A stretch of DNA of 64,000 nucleotides from Pseudomonas tructae (lineage in GTDB: Bacteria; Pseudomonadota; Gammaproteobacteria; Pseudomonadales; Pseudomonadaceae), in contig NZ_CP035952.1 of the NCBI RefSeq assembly GCF_004214895.1, positions 4,536,501-4,600,500 of the forward strand, given 5' to 3'. Below are positions 1-7,602 of this stretch, piece after piece. The notes under the pieces are model-generated. The model searched no databases and was not told the DNA's origin. It worked only from the letters and a program-made list of their open reading frames with translations. Position numbers and translations under genes: made by a program. Within the stretch, counting starts at the first letter, position 1. The number at the start of each line of letters is the position of its first letter.

Positions 1-1
1 C

Positions 2-691
2 AGCGTGGTGCGCGATGCGGTTAAAGAGAAGATCGACGAGATCGAAGCCGAGCAGATGCGCAAGGTCTATAAGAAGGAGCGCGACCAGATCAAGGACGAG
101 ATCATCCAGGCCTTCCTGCCGCGTGCCTTTATTCGCCGCTCGATGATCTTCGCCGCCATCGCCCCCAAGCAAGGCCTGATCCTGGTCAACTCGGCCAGCG
201 CCAAGCGCGCCGAAGACCTGCTGTCGACCCTGCGTGAAGTTATCGGCTCGCTGCCAGTACGTCCGGTGACCGTGAAGATCGCCCCGAGCGCGACCATGAC
301 CGACTGGGTCAAGACCCAGCAAGCAGCGCCTGACTTCTATGTGCTGGATGAGTGCGAGCTGCGCGACACCCACGAAGACGGCGGTATCGTTCGCTGCAAA
401 CGCCAGGACCTGACCAGCGACGAGATCCAGCTGCATCTGGGCACCGGCAAGGTGGTGACGCAACTGTCGCTGGCCTGGCAGGACAAACTGTCGTTCGTGC
501 TCGACGACAAGATGGTCATCAAGCGCCTGCGCTTTGAAGAACTGCTGCAGGACCAGGCCGAAGAAGACGGCGGCGACGAGGCCCTGGGCCAGCTCGATGC
601 CAGCTTTACCCTGATGATGCTGACCTTTGGCGAGTTCCTGCCGGCGCTGTTCGAGGCGTTGGGTGGGGAGGAGATTCCCCAGGGGATCTGA
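2..691 (+). CDS. rdgC: Recombination-associated protein RdgC (5' truncated by window start)
   Basis: The visible 229 residues match the C-terminal three quarters of RdgC, a roughly 306-residue nucleoid-associated protein that forms rings on double-stranded DNA and restrains RecA. The frame is open to the window edge, so the true start lies upstream. Recognisable pieces are [18 protein letters not shown], the DWV...[12 protein letters not shown] segment, and a C-terminal [20 protein letters not shown] block. An acidic linker ([11 protein letters not shown]) precedes the last helix. The gene ends with TGA and is followed by a strong hairpin at 703-730. Family assignment is from recognition of the sequence; no function was tested. 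Confidence 0.93.
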   Translation, partial: SVVRDAVKEKIDEIEAEQMRKVYKKERDQIKDEIIQAFLPRAFIRRSMIFAAIAPKQGLILVNSASAKRAEDLLSTLREVIGSLPVRPVTVKIAPSATMTDWVKTQQAAPDFYVLDECELRDTHEDGGIVRCKRQDLTSDEIQLHLGTGKVVTQLSLAWQDKLSFVLDDKMVIKRLRFEELLQDQAEEDGGDEALGQLDASFTLMMLTFGEFLPALFEALGGEEIPQGI

Positions 692-702
692 TCGCCGTAA
701 CA

Positions 703-730
703 GCCGTGCCGGCCTCATCGCCGGCACGGC
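703..730 (+). terminator. Strong hairpin downstream of rdgC
   Basis: A perfect 10-bp inverted repeat (GCCGTGCCGG and CCGGCACGGC around an 8-nt loop) lies 12 bp after the rdgC stop. It lacks a T-run, so it may be a weak or factor-assisted terminator or an mRNA-end stabiliser. Confidence 0.4.
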
Positions 731-772
731 CTGCTCCCACGGTTGTTGCACATAATAAGAAGGAACTTCCCG

Positions 773-1732
773 ATGCGTGCCCTTACCGCCCTCAGCCGCT
801 TCGTCGGCAATACCTTTGCCTGGTGGGTGCTGTTGTTCGCCATCCTGGCTTTCTTGCAACCGCAATGGTTCATCGGCCTCAAAAGCGCCATCGTGCCGCT
901 GCTCGGCCTGGTCATGTTCGGCATGGGCCTGACCCTCAAACTCGATGACTTCGCCGCCGTCGCCCGCCAGCCCTGGCGCGTGGCCCTGGGCGTGGTCGCA
1001 CATTTCGTGATCATGCCCGGTGTAGCCTGGCTGTTGTGCCAGTTATTCCAGCTGCCGGCGGAAATCGCCGTGGGCGTAATCCTGGTGGGCTGCTGCCCCA
1101 GCGGCACCTCATCCAACGTCATGGCCTGGCTGGCCAAGGGTGACCTGGCCCTGGCCGTGGCGATTGCCGCCGTCACCACCCTGCTCGCCCCGCTGCTGAC
1201 GCCGGCGCTGATCTGGCTGCTGGCTTCGGCCTGGCTGCCGGTGTCTTTCCTCGACATGTTCTGGTCGATCCTGCAGTTGGTCATGCTGCCGATCGTGCTC
1301 GGCGTGCTGGCGCAACGGCTGCTGGGCGCACGGGTGCAAATGGCGGTGCAGGTGTTGCCACTGGTGTCGGTGGTCAGCATCGTCATGATCGTCTGCGCGG
1401 TGGTGGCCGCCAGCCAAGCGAAGATCGCCGAGTCCGGCGTGCTGATCATGGCAGTGGTGATGCTGCACAACGGTTTTGGTTTCATCCTTGGCTATGTCAC
1501 CGGCAAGCTGTTCAAGCTGCCGCTGGCCCAGCGCAAGTCGCTGGCACTGGAAGTCGGCATGCAGAACTCCGGGCTGGGTGCAGCCCTGGCCAGTGCGCAT
1601 TTTTCGCCACTGGCGGCGGTGCCCAGCGCGCTGTTCAGCGTCTGGCACAATATTTCCGGGGCGTTGTTGTCGACCTGGTTCCGACGCATGGAAGAGCCTG
1701 AGGCAGAACCTGCCGTAAATCCGGCGACCTGA
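773..1732 (+). CDS. Bile acid:sodium symporter (BASS) family transporter
   Basis: A 319-residue polytopic inner-membrane protein of the BASS/SBF family, whose bacterial members move organic anions (bile acids, keto acids, pantoate) with sodium. The family signatures are GMGLTLKLDDF near the N-terminus and VGCCPSGTSSNVMAWLAKGD in the middle; the second is the crossover-helix region that binds sodium in characterised homologues. The start at ATG 773 is preferred because AAGAAGGA lies 10 nt upstream; an earlier TTG at 743 is in frame but has no such site. The last 15 residues (EEPEAEPAVNPAT) are a hydrophilic tail. The substrate cannot be read from the sequence. Confidence 0.88.
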   Translation: MRALTALSRFVGNTFAWWVLLFAILAFLQPQWFIGLKSAIVPLLGLVMFGMGLTLKLDDFAAVARQPWRVALGVVAHFVIMPGVAWLLCQLFQLPAEIAVGVILVGCCPSGTSSNVMAWLAKGDLALAVAIAAVTTLLAPLLTPALIWLLASAWLPVSFLDMFWSILQLVMLPIVLGVLAQRLLGARVQMAVQVLPLVSVVSIVMIVCAVVAASQAKIAESGVLIMAVVMLHNGFGFILGYVTGKLFKLPLAQRKSLALEVGMQNSGLGAALASAHFSPLAAVPSALFSVWHNISGALLSTWFRRMEEPEAEPAVNPAT

Positions 1733-1741
1733 TCATCCTGG

Positions 1742-1766
1742 GTGGGAGCGGGCTTGACCCGCGATG
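1742..1766. repeat. Single REP element
   Basis: GGGAGCGGGCTTGACCCGCGATG resembles one arm of the REP palindrome found many times in this window, with an internal substitution that weakens the hairpin. It lies 10 bp after the BASS-transporter stop codon. Confidence 0.6.
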
Positions 1767-1828
1767 TGATGGTACTGATGGCCCCCAGCTTGCAGTCGAA
1801 AACCAACTTGGGCACCATACTGCCCACT

Positions 1829-1877
1829 GTGAGGACGGCCTTACGACGCACCGCGTGACCATTTCGGGGACGGCCCC
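1829..1877 (+). promoter_or_regulatory. Guanidine-II (mini-ykkC) riboswitch
   Basis: Two short hairpins, each with an ACGG tetraloop, sit just upstream of the SMR gene. The first is GTGAGG-ACGG-CCTTAC (1829-1844) and the second GGGG-ACGG-CCCC (1866-1877), joined by about 21 nt. Paired stem-loops with ACGR loops are the defining architecture of the guanidine-II riboswitch, and the downstream SugE/Gdx exporter is its typical target. The second hairpin ends 10 nt before the GGAG ribosome-binding site, consistent with translational control. No fold calculation was run, but both stems are directly visible. Confidence 0.87.
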
Positions 1878-1898
1878 ATCACTTGATGGAGACTCTGC

Positions 1899-2216
1899 AT
1901 GTCCTGGATCATCCTGTTTTTCGCCGGTCTGTTCGAAGTCGGCTGGGCCGTCGGCCTGAAATACACCGACGGCTTTTCCCGCCCGCTGCCCACCGTCCTG
2001 ACCATCGGCGCCATGGTCATCAGCCTCGGCCTGCTGGGCCTGGCCATGAAGGAATTGCCGCTGGGCACCGCCTACGCGATCTGGACCGGGGTCGGTGCCG
2101 TCGGCACGGTGATCGCCGGGATCATCCTGTTCGGCGAATCCATGGCCCTGGTGCGTCTGGTCAGTGTCGCGCTGATCATCTGCGGCCTGGTCGGGCTCAA
2201 GGTCAGCGCCAGCTGA
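1899..2216 (+). CDS. sugE: SMR-family guanidinium exporter (SugE/Gdx type)
   Basis: A 105-residue small multidrug resistance protein with four predicted transmembrane helices. The membrane-embedded glutamate is E13 in [12 protein letters not shown], and the [13 protein letters not shown] segment marks helix 3. SugE-type members exchange guanidinium for protons as antiparallel or dual-topology dimers; classical QacE-type members export quaternary ammonium compounds. The guanidine-II riboswitch immediately upstream argues strongly for the guanidinium (Gdx) function. GGAG lies 7 nt before the ATG. The gene stands alone; the next gene is convergent. Confidence 0.92.
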   Translation: MSWIILFFAGLFEVGWAVGLKYTDGFSRPLPTVLTIGAMVISLGLLGLAMKELPLGTAYAIWTGVGAVGTVIAGIILFGESMALVRLVSVALIICGLVGLKVSAS

Positions 2217-2231
2217 CCCTGCCCCGCCCCT

Positions 2232-4112
2232 TCAGCGTGAGTCGCCGCGCAATGCGCTGACCCGCTCACGCAGCAACGCCGGCGCTGCCGCCTCTACCGG
2301 GACGGCAGCACCGGCCACCAGGGTCACCCGCGACCACAAGCGGCGGAAAAAGCCCTTGGCCGGATCCCGGCTGAAAAAACTCCCCCACAAGCCCTGCAAC
2401 GCCATCGGGATTACCGGCACCGGAGTCTGTTCAATGATCCGGCTCAAACCGCCCTTGAACTCGTCGATTTCACCGTCGCTGGTCAATTTGCCTTCCGGGA
2501 AGATGCACACCAGCTCACCATCGGCCAGGTACGCAGCGATCTGCTTGAACGCCCGCTCATAGGTGTCGGCGTCTTCACTGCGCCCGGCAATCGGGATCGC
2601 CCCGGCGGTGCGGAAGATGAAGTTGAGCACCGGCAGGCGGTAGATCTTGTAGTACATGACGAAGCGAATCGGCCGACGCACCGCGCCACCAATCAACAGC
2701 GCATCGACGAACGACACATGGTTGCACACCAACAGCGCGGCGCCCTGGTCGGGAATCTGCTGCAGGTCGCGGTGTTCGACGCGGTACATGGAATGGCTGA
2801 GCAGCCAGATCATGAAGCGCATGGTGAACTCGGGGACGATGCGGAAGATATAGAAGTTCACCGCAATGTTGAGCAGCGACACCACCAGGAACAGCTGCGG
2901 GATGCTCAGTTCAAGGAAACTCAACAGCACCACGCTGAAGATTGCCGAGATCACCATGAACAGCGCGTTGAGGATGTTGTTGGCGGCGATCACCCGCGAA
3001 CGCTGGTCTTCAGGCGTACGCGACTGGATCAACGCATACAGCGGCACGATATAGAAGCCGCCAAACACGCCCAGGCCAAGAATCGCCCCCAGCACCCACC
3101 AGGCCTGGGCGATACCCAGCACGGCCAGCCAGTCATAGGGCGCCGCAGCGGGCAGGATTTCACCGGAGTGCCACCACCAGAGCAAGCCGAACAGGCTCAG
3201 GCCGAAGGAGCCAAACGGCACCAGGCCGATTTCCACCTTGTGCCCGCTCATGCGCTCGCACAGCAGCGAACCGACGGCGATACCCACCGAGAACAGGGTG
3301 AGGATCAGGGTGACCACGGTCTCGTCGCCATGCAGCCATTGCTGGGCGTAACCGGGAATCTGCGTCAGGTACACCGCGCCGACGAACCAGAACCACGAGT
3401 TACCGACGATCGAGCGCGACACCGCTGGTGTCTGCTTGAGGCCCAGGCGCAGGGTGGCGAGGGTCTGGCTGGCGATGTTCCAGTTGATTTTCAGCGCTGG
3501 GGTGGCCGCTGCGGCGCGCGGAATACTGCGGCTGGCCAGATAGCCCAGCACCGCCACCAGTACCACCGCCGACGAGGCCCAGACACCATAGTTGGCGCTG
3601 GACATCAGCACACCGGCACAAATGGTACCGGCCAGGATGGCCAGGAAGGTGCCCATTTCCACCAGGCCGTTGCCGCCCACCAGCTCCTCTTCGCGCAGCG
3701 CCTGGGGCATGATCGAGTACTTCACCGGGCCGAACAGCGCCGAATGCGTGCCCATGCCGAACAGCGCCAGGAGCATCAGCACAGGGCTCTGGGTCATGAT
3801 GCCAATGGCGCCGACCGCCATGATCGCGATCTCGGCCAGTTTGATCACGCGGATCAGCGCGTCCTTGGCGTACTTCTCACCAAACTGCCCGGCCAGTGCC
3901 GAGAACAGGAAGAACGGCAGGATGAACATCAAGGCACAGGCATTGACCCACAAGGTGCCATCCTGGCCGTTGGCACTGGCAAGCTTGTAGAGAAACAGCA
4001 GGATGACCGACTGCTTGAACAGGTTATCGTTGAATGCACCCAGCGACTGGGTGACGAAGAACGGCAAGAAGCGCCGTTTGCCAAGCAGGCTGAATTGTGA
4101 AGAGTGACTCAT
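2232..4112 (-). CDS. MFS transporter fused to a PlsC-type acyltransferase (lysophospholipid transporter/acyltransferase)
   Basis: A 626-residue fusion protein. Residues about 1-400 form an LplT-like MFS domain (FLPFFVTQSLGAFNDNLFKQ; then GMGTHSALFGPVKYSIMPQ). Residues about 430-620 are a glycerolipid acyltransferase with the NHVSFVD (HX4D) catalytic motif and FPEGKLTSDGEI. In E. coli LplT flips lyso-phospholipids inward and the separate Aas protein re-acylates them; here transporter and acyltransferase are joined. The AMP-binding/acyl-ACP synthetase domain of Aas is absent. The start at 4112 (MSHSSQFSLLGK) was chosen over in-frame upstream codons because the family begins there and AGGT precedes it. 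Probable role: membrane phospholipid repair. Confidence 0.85.
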   Translation of the reverse strand: MSHSSQFSLLGKRRFLPFFVTQSLGAFNDNLFKQSVILLFLYKLASANGQDGTLWVNACALMFILPFFLFSALAGQFGEKYAKDALIRVIKLAEIAIMAVGAIGIMTQSPVLMLLALFGMGTHSALFGPVKYSIMPQALREEELVGGNGLVEMGTFLAILAGTICAGVLMSSANYGVWASSAVVLVAVLGYLASRSIPRAAAATPALKINWNIASQTLATLRLGLKQTPAVSRSIVGNSWFWFVGAVYLTQIPGYAQQWLHGDETVVTLILTLFSVGIAVGSLLCERMSGHKVEIGLVPFGSFGLSLFGLLWWWHSGEILPAAAPYDWLAVLGIAQAWWVLGAILGLGVFGGFYIVPLYALIQSRTPEDQRSRVIAANNILNALFMVISAIFSVVLLSFLELSIPQLFLVVSLLNIAVNFYIFRIVPEFTMRFMIWLLSHSMYRVEHRDLQQIPDQGAALLVCNHVSFVDALLIGGAVRRPIRFVMYYKIYRLPVLNFIFRTAGAIPIAGRSEDADTYERAFKQIAAYLADGELVCIFPEGKLTSDGEIDEFKGGLSRIIEQTPVPVIPMALQGLWGSFFSRDPAKGFFRRLWSRVTLVAGAAVPVEAAAPALLRERVSALRGDSR

Positions 4113-4191
4113 CGTCCGTGTACCTGAGTGGGGCTTTGTTATTGGATACGCGCAGGCCGCACAAAGCCACAAACACCCAGGTAATTGCAAA

Positions 4192-5337
4192 CTACTTGTG
4201 CATACCGGCAATGCACGGCGACACGAACAGCTCACCATGCCAGGCGCCGCGCAGGGTCAGGGCAGTCACCAGCAGCCAAAGCGCCGCCAGCGCCACCACC
4301 AGCACCATACCCATGTCATGGAAGAAACCCAAACCCAACCAGGCTGCCAGCTTCAGGGTGGCCAGGGTGTACACACCCAAGGGGAAGGTAAAGCCCCACC
4401 AGCCGAGGTTGAACGGCATGCCGTGGCGGATGTAGCGCAGGGTGATCAGCACGGCAGTGAGCAACCACCACAAGCCCGCCCCCCACAGCACGATGCCAGC
4501 AATCAGGCCCAGGCCACGGGCGATTTCACCCAGGCTGCCGAGGCCGTTGGCGGCAAAGATCGCCGGGGCATCGGCGCCGAGCAGGAGCATGCCCAGGGCA
4601 CCGGTACCGATCGGCCCCAGGGCCAGCCAGCTCGACGCGGCCATGTTGGCCTGGGGCAGTTTGTGCAGGGCCATGCGCAGCATGAGAATGGTGAGGATGC
4701 TGAATGCCACCGGCAGCGAAACCGCCCACAGCACATAGCTGGTGATCAGCACCTGAAACTGCCGGTGCGCATCCACCAGATGCGGCGCCAGCAGGCCGCC
4801 GCTGGCAGCGGCAACTTCCGCAGCCACTACCGGCAACAGCCACACGGCGGTCATCTGGTCGATGCTGTGTTCCTGGCGGGTGAACATCAGGTAGGGAATG
4901 GCCACGCCGCACAACAGCGCCAGGCCGACGTCGAACCACCACAGCGCCTCGACCCAGGGCAGGATGCCCTCGCCCCAGCGATTGATGCCGAACACCAGGC
5001 AGCCGTTGAGGATGGTCGCAAGGCCCATGGGGATGGTGCCGAAGAACATCGACACCGTGGAATGGGCGAAGATCCGCCGCGCCTCGTCAAAGAACAGCAC
5101 CCAGCGCGCGGTGTAGAGCACGGTAAACAGCACGAACAGGCCGATGGTCAGCAACCACAGGGATTCGGCCAGGCCATGCAGGCCCGGCACATTGACCTGC
5201 GCCAGGGCCAGGGCGAGTACGCCGGTGCCCATGGTGGCGGCGAACCAGTTGGGGGTGAACTGACGGATCACTTCACGCGGGTGCGCCAGCTGGCTCAGCG
5301 GGCGTAACGGCGAGGTGCGGGTTTGGCTGCAAGGCAT
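4192..5337 (-). CDS. TDT family (TehA/SLAC1-like) transporter
   Basis: A 381-residue protein with about ten hydrophobic helices, recognisable as the tellurite-resistance/dicarboxylate transporter (TDT) fold by VIRQFTPNWFAATMGTGVLAL near the N-terminus and WWGFTFPLGVYTLATLKLA near the C-terminus. Members include TehA, yeast Mae1 malate permease, sulfite exporters and plant SLAC1 anion channels. The sequence does not say which anion is carried; a tellurite-only role is not implied. The start at 5337 has AGGAGA 8 nt upstream. It is transcribed divergently from the MFS gene at 5501. Confidence 0.8.
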   Translation of the reverse strand: MPCSQTRTSPLRPLSQLAHPREVIRQFTPNWFAATMGTGVLALALAQVNVPGLHGLAESLWLLTIGLFVLFTVLYTARWVLFFDEARRIFAHSTVSMFFGTIPMGLATILNGCLVFGINRWGEGILPWVEALWWFDVGLALLCGVAIPYLMFTRQEHSIDQMTAVWLLPVVAAEVAAASGGLLAPHLVDAHRQFQVLITSYVLWAVSLPVAFSILTILMLRMALHKLPQANMAASSWLALGPIGTGALGMLLLGADAPAIFAANGLGSLGEIARGLGLIAGIVLWGAGLWWLLTAVLITLRYIRHGMPFNLGWWGFTFPLGVYTLATLKLAAWLGLGFFHDMGMVLVVALAALWLLVTALTLRGAWHGELFVSPCIAGMHK

Positions 5338-5500
5338 GATGGATTCTCCTGTCCTCTGATGAGGTTGGCTTCATCTTATGCCTGGAAAATATATCTATAT
5401 AACGGGTAATTTCTCTATCTGTTATCGGTTTTGCAGATATTCATATTTTACTGTCCCGCGGGTATGATCGTCGCCGATAACAACAAGGACGTAGTTAACA
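5338..5500. promoter_or_regulatory. Divergent intergenic promoter region with inverted repeats
   Basis: An AT-rich 163-bp gap separates the TDT and MFS genes, which point away from each other. It holds a TATATCTATATA tract near 5390 and an 8-bp inverted repeat, GTTATCGG at 5421-5428 and CCGATAAC at 5474-5481, that could be half-sites for a shared regulator. No specific promoter can be assigned with confidence. Confidence 0.4.
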
Positions 5501-6685
5501 ATGCTCACTGCAATCAAAGGCTACTCGGCACAGGTGCGCCTGCTGCTGCTCACGACCTTCATCCTTACCTTGGCCCGTGCAATCACCCTGCCCTACCTGG
5601 TGGTCTACCTTGCGCAAAACTTCGCCCTGGACATCAGTGGCATCGGCCTGATGATCGGTGGCGCCTTGATTGTCGCCTCGCTGCTGAGCCTGTACGGCGG
5701 CTACCTGATCGATACCCTGCGCAGCTACACGGTGATCATTGCCGCGACCCTGGTCTTTACCCTGGCGTTTGTTGGCGCGGTGGTGAGCCGTGAACTGAGC
5801 CTGTTCTTTATCTGCCTGGTGCTGATCAACCTGGCGCTGGCGGTAGTGGATATCGCCGCCAAGGCCGGTTTCTGTACGCTGCTACCGTTGGATGAGCGCA
5901 GCGAAGTGTTCTCGATCAAGTACAGCCTGAGCAACGTTGCCTACGCGGTCGGGCCCTTCGTCGGCGTGGCGCTGGTGTTGCTGGACGATCACTTGCCGTT
6001 CTTGCTTTCGGCGCTGCTGGGCCTGGCCATGTGCCTGTGTTACCAGCGCTGGGGCGAGCGCTCGGCGCCAGCACGGGTCGAAGGCAGCGAGCAGGCCGGG
6101 TTTCTCAGTGTCGGCGTGCAGCTGGTCAAAGACCGCCGACTGATCTGCTTCACCCTCGGTGGCGCTCTCAGCGCCGTGGTATTCGGCCAGTTCACCGCCT
6201 ACCTGTCGCAGTACCTGGTGGTCACCAGCAGCGCCAGCGAGGCGGCGCGCTACATCAGCTACCTGGTGGCCACCAACGCCGTGACGGTGATTGCCCTGCA
6301 GTACGTGATTGGTCGGCGCATCAGCAGCCGCCAGTTGATGCCCTGGCTGATGGCCGGCATGGCACTGTTCCTGATCGGCCTGCTGGGCTTCTCGCTGGCC
6401 CAGTCGCTGCTGGTCTGGTGCCTGGCGATGCTGGTGTTCACCCTTGGCGAGATCATCGTCATCCCGGCCGAGTACATGTTCATCGACAGCATTGCCCCGG
6501 AGCATCTGCGTGGGGTGTATTACGGCGCGCAGAACCTGTCCAACCTCGGCGCGGCGCTGGGCCCGGTTATCTGCGGCTTTGCCCTGGCGCATCTGGTGCC
6601 GGTGGCGACCTTTTACCTGTTGATTCTGTCGGTGCTGCTGGCGGCGCTGTTTTACTACCTGGGGGCTCGGCGAACGCCACAGTAA
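5501..6685 (+). CDS. MFS transporter
   Basis: A 394-residue major facilitator with twelve predicted helices. The order is typical: N-terminal half with RAITLPYLVVYLAQNF, a short cytoplasmic loop (YQRWGERSAPARVEGSEQ), then a second six-helix half with EIIVIPAEYMFIDSIAPE and GVYYGAQNLSNLGAALGP. The conserved loop-8 type residues resemble MdtH-like drug exporters, but the substrate is unknown. It is preceded by a separate promoter region and followed by a REP pair, so it is probably monocistronic. Confidence 0.82.
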   Translation: MLTAIKGYSAQVRLLLLTTFILTLARAITLPYLVVYLAQNFALDISGIGLMIGGALIVASLLSLYGGYLIDTLRSYTVIIAATLVFTLAFVGAVVSRELSLFFICLVLINLALAVVDIAAKAGFCTLLPLDERSEVFSIKYSLSNVAYAVGPFVGVALVLLDDHLPFLLSALLGLAMCLCYQRWGERSAPARVEGSEQAGFLSVGVQLVKDRRLICFTLGGALSAVVFGQFTAYLSQYLVVTSSASEAARYISYLVATNAVTVIALQYVIGRRISSRQLMPWLMAGMALFLIGLLGFSLAQSLLVWCLAMLVFTLGEIIVIPAEYMFIDSIAPEHLRGVYYGAQNLSNLGAALGPVICGFALAHLVPVATFYLLILSVLLAALFYYLGARRTPQ

Positions 6686-6687
6686 AG

Positions 6688-6742
6688 CATCGCGGGGCAA
6701 GCCCGCTCCCACAGGTTGTGGGAGCGGGCTTGCCCCGCGATG
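6688..6742. repeat. REP pair (inverted palindrome)
   Basis: Two head-to-head copies of CATCGCGGGGCAAGCCCGCT separated by CCCACAGGTTGTGGG form a near-perfect 55-bp palindrome just 2 bp after the MFS stop codon. This is the REP unit shared by intergenic sites throughout the window; on RNA it would form a long stable hairpin. Confidence 0.9.
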
Positions 6743-6910
6743 AGTCCGTTACCGACCGAGCACAAAGAACCCACAACCAGCAGCGACAAATCGCAATGTT
6801 GTAAGTGTTTTCTGTCAGACCGTTCTGAATCATACTTCCGGCGCCGTTGCTCTGTTGTGCCATGCCTTTCATGGACCTAGGCTGCTGTCGTCGTTGGAAA
6901 ATCCAATGAA
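6743..6910. other. Intergenic region upstream of the DUF3077 leader
   Basis: These 168 bp hold no gene. CATACT at about 6831-6836 could serve as a -10, but no matching -35 stands out. A short hairpin, CCATG-CCTTT-CATGG, lies near 6861-6875, and TTGGA-AAA-TCCAA sits near 6894-6906. The transcription start for the downstream leader is probably within this stretch. Confidence 0.35.
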
Positions 6911-7082
6911 CGGATTTAGCAGTCCGAGAATGACAGAGATCTACGAACACCCCTGTTATGGCGGTTGTACGTGGGGCACCTTCGGGTGCGCCGGTTCTCT
7001 GTCACCGGTCTGCTAACCCGCGTACAGCTGCCACCTTTCGTTTAGCAGCGAAAGATGGTTGCGCCACTGACAGAGGTTACCC
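6911..7082 (+). ncRNA. Structured 5' leader RNA of the DUF3077 gene (candidate cis-regulatory element)
   Basis: Several nested helices are visible. A hairpin CGGA-TTTAGCAG-TCCG spans 6911-6926. A 13-bp stem pairs 6959-6971 with 7021-7033, with two G-U pairs. Inside it are GCACC-TTCG-GGTGC (6976-6989) and CCGGT...ACCGG (6991-7008), giving a three-way junction. A further hairpin CTTTCG-TTTAGCAG-CGAAAG spans 7035-7054. The junction strand CTGCTAA (7010-7016) is complementary to the TTAGCAG of both equal loops, so alternative pseudoknots are possible. The element ends 28 nt before the DUF3077 start codon. I do not recognise a named RNA class; a cis-regulatory role is inferred from structure and position. 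Confidence 0.6.
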
Positions 7083-7382
7083 ATGAAGAAAATCGTCCCC
7101 GATCCCCCTAGTCTCGACTTGACCAAGACAATTACCGCGAGCATATCGTTCGGCACCAACCGCATGTTCAGTGTTCGCGAAGGTATACCCGCCGAAGAGG
7201 CCCTGCTGCACGCCGGCCAACTACTGCGCTGTGCCGAAGCTACGGTGAGCGATGCGCTGGATCATCTCACTCTCAACGATCGCTCAATCGTCGCTGGTGC
7301 CGGCCAGAATATCGAGACTGCCCGCGCACTGATCGATGCTGTGATTGATGGGAGTGGTGTACAACGGATTTTCTCAGCCTAA
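7083..7382 (+). CDS. DUF3077 family protein
   Basis: A 99-residue protein matching the Pseudomonas DUF3077 pattern: a short variable N-terminus (MKKIVPDPPS), then FGTNRMFSVREGIPAEEALLHAGQLLRCAEATV, then a helical tail ending ARALIDAVIDG. The C-terminal half looks entirely helical and soluble; there is no signal peptide. Function is unknown for the family, and Pseudomonas genomes usually carry several paralogues. The start is supported by AGAGG 9 nt upstream. The gene is preceded by the folded leader at 6911-7082 and followed by a REP pair, so it is a one-gene unit. Confidence 0.75.
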   Translation: MKKIVPDPPSLDLTKTITASISFGTNRMFSVREGIPAEEALLHAGQLLRCAEATVSDALDHLTLNDRSIVAGAGQNIETARALIDAVIDGSGVQRIFSA

Positions 7383-7385
7383 AAG

Positions 7386-7450
7386 CATCGCGGGGCAAGC
7401 CCGCTCCCACAAAGGCGGCGAACCAGTGGGAGCGGGCTTGCCCCGCGATG
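7386..7450. repeat. REP pair
   Basis: Two inverted copies of the REP unit (CATCGCGGGGCAAGCCCGCT and its complement) separated by about 25 bp, beginning 3 bp after the DUF3077 stop codon. It probably forms the 3' hairpin of that transcript. Confidence 0.9.
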
Positions 7451-7602
7451 TGCATAGGTATCTACACACCTTGGGATGGAGTAAAGCCTGCGACGCTCTG
7501 CCACTGCGACCTTCGTCGGCGCTGACGAAGCCTCGGCGGCGTGCCAGACTGATTGATCGAGGTTCGCTGCCAGGCTGAATCACCTTTTGTTTCGGAGTTG
7601 TC

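Noticed and set aside
2718..4100. 460-codon open frame on the plus strand
   Set aside because: Antisense to the MFS-acyltransferase gene; low-complexity H/Q/D/R composition, no ribosome-binding site.
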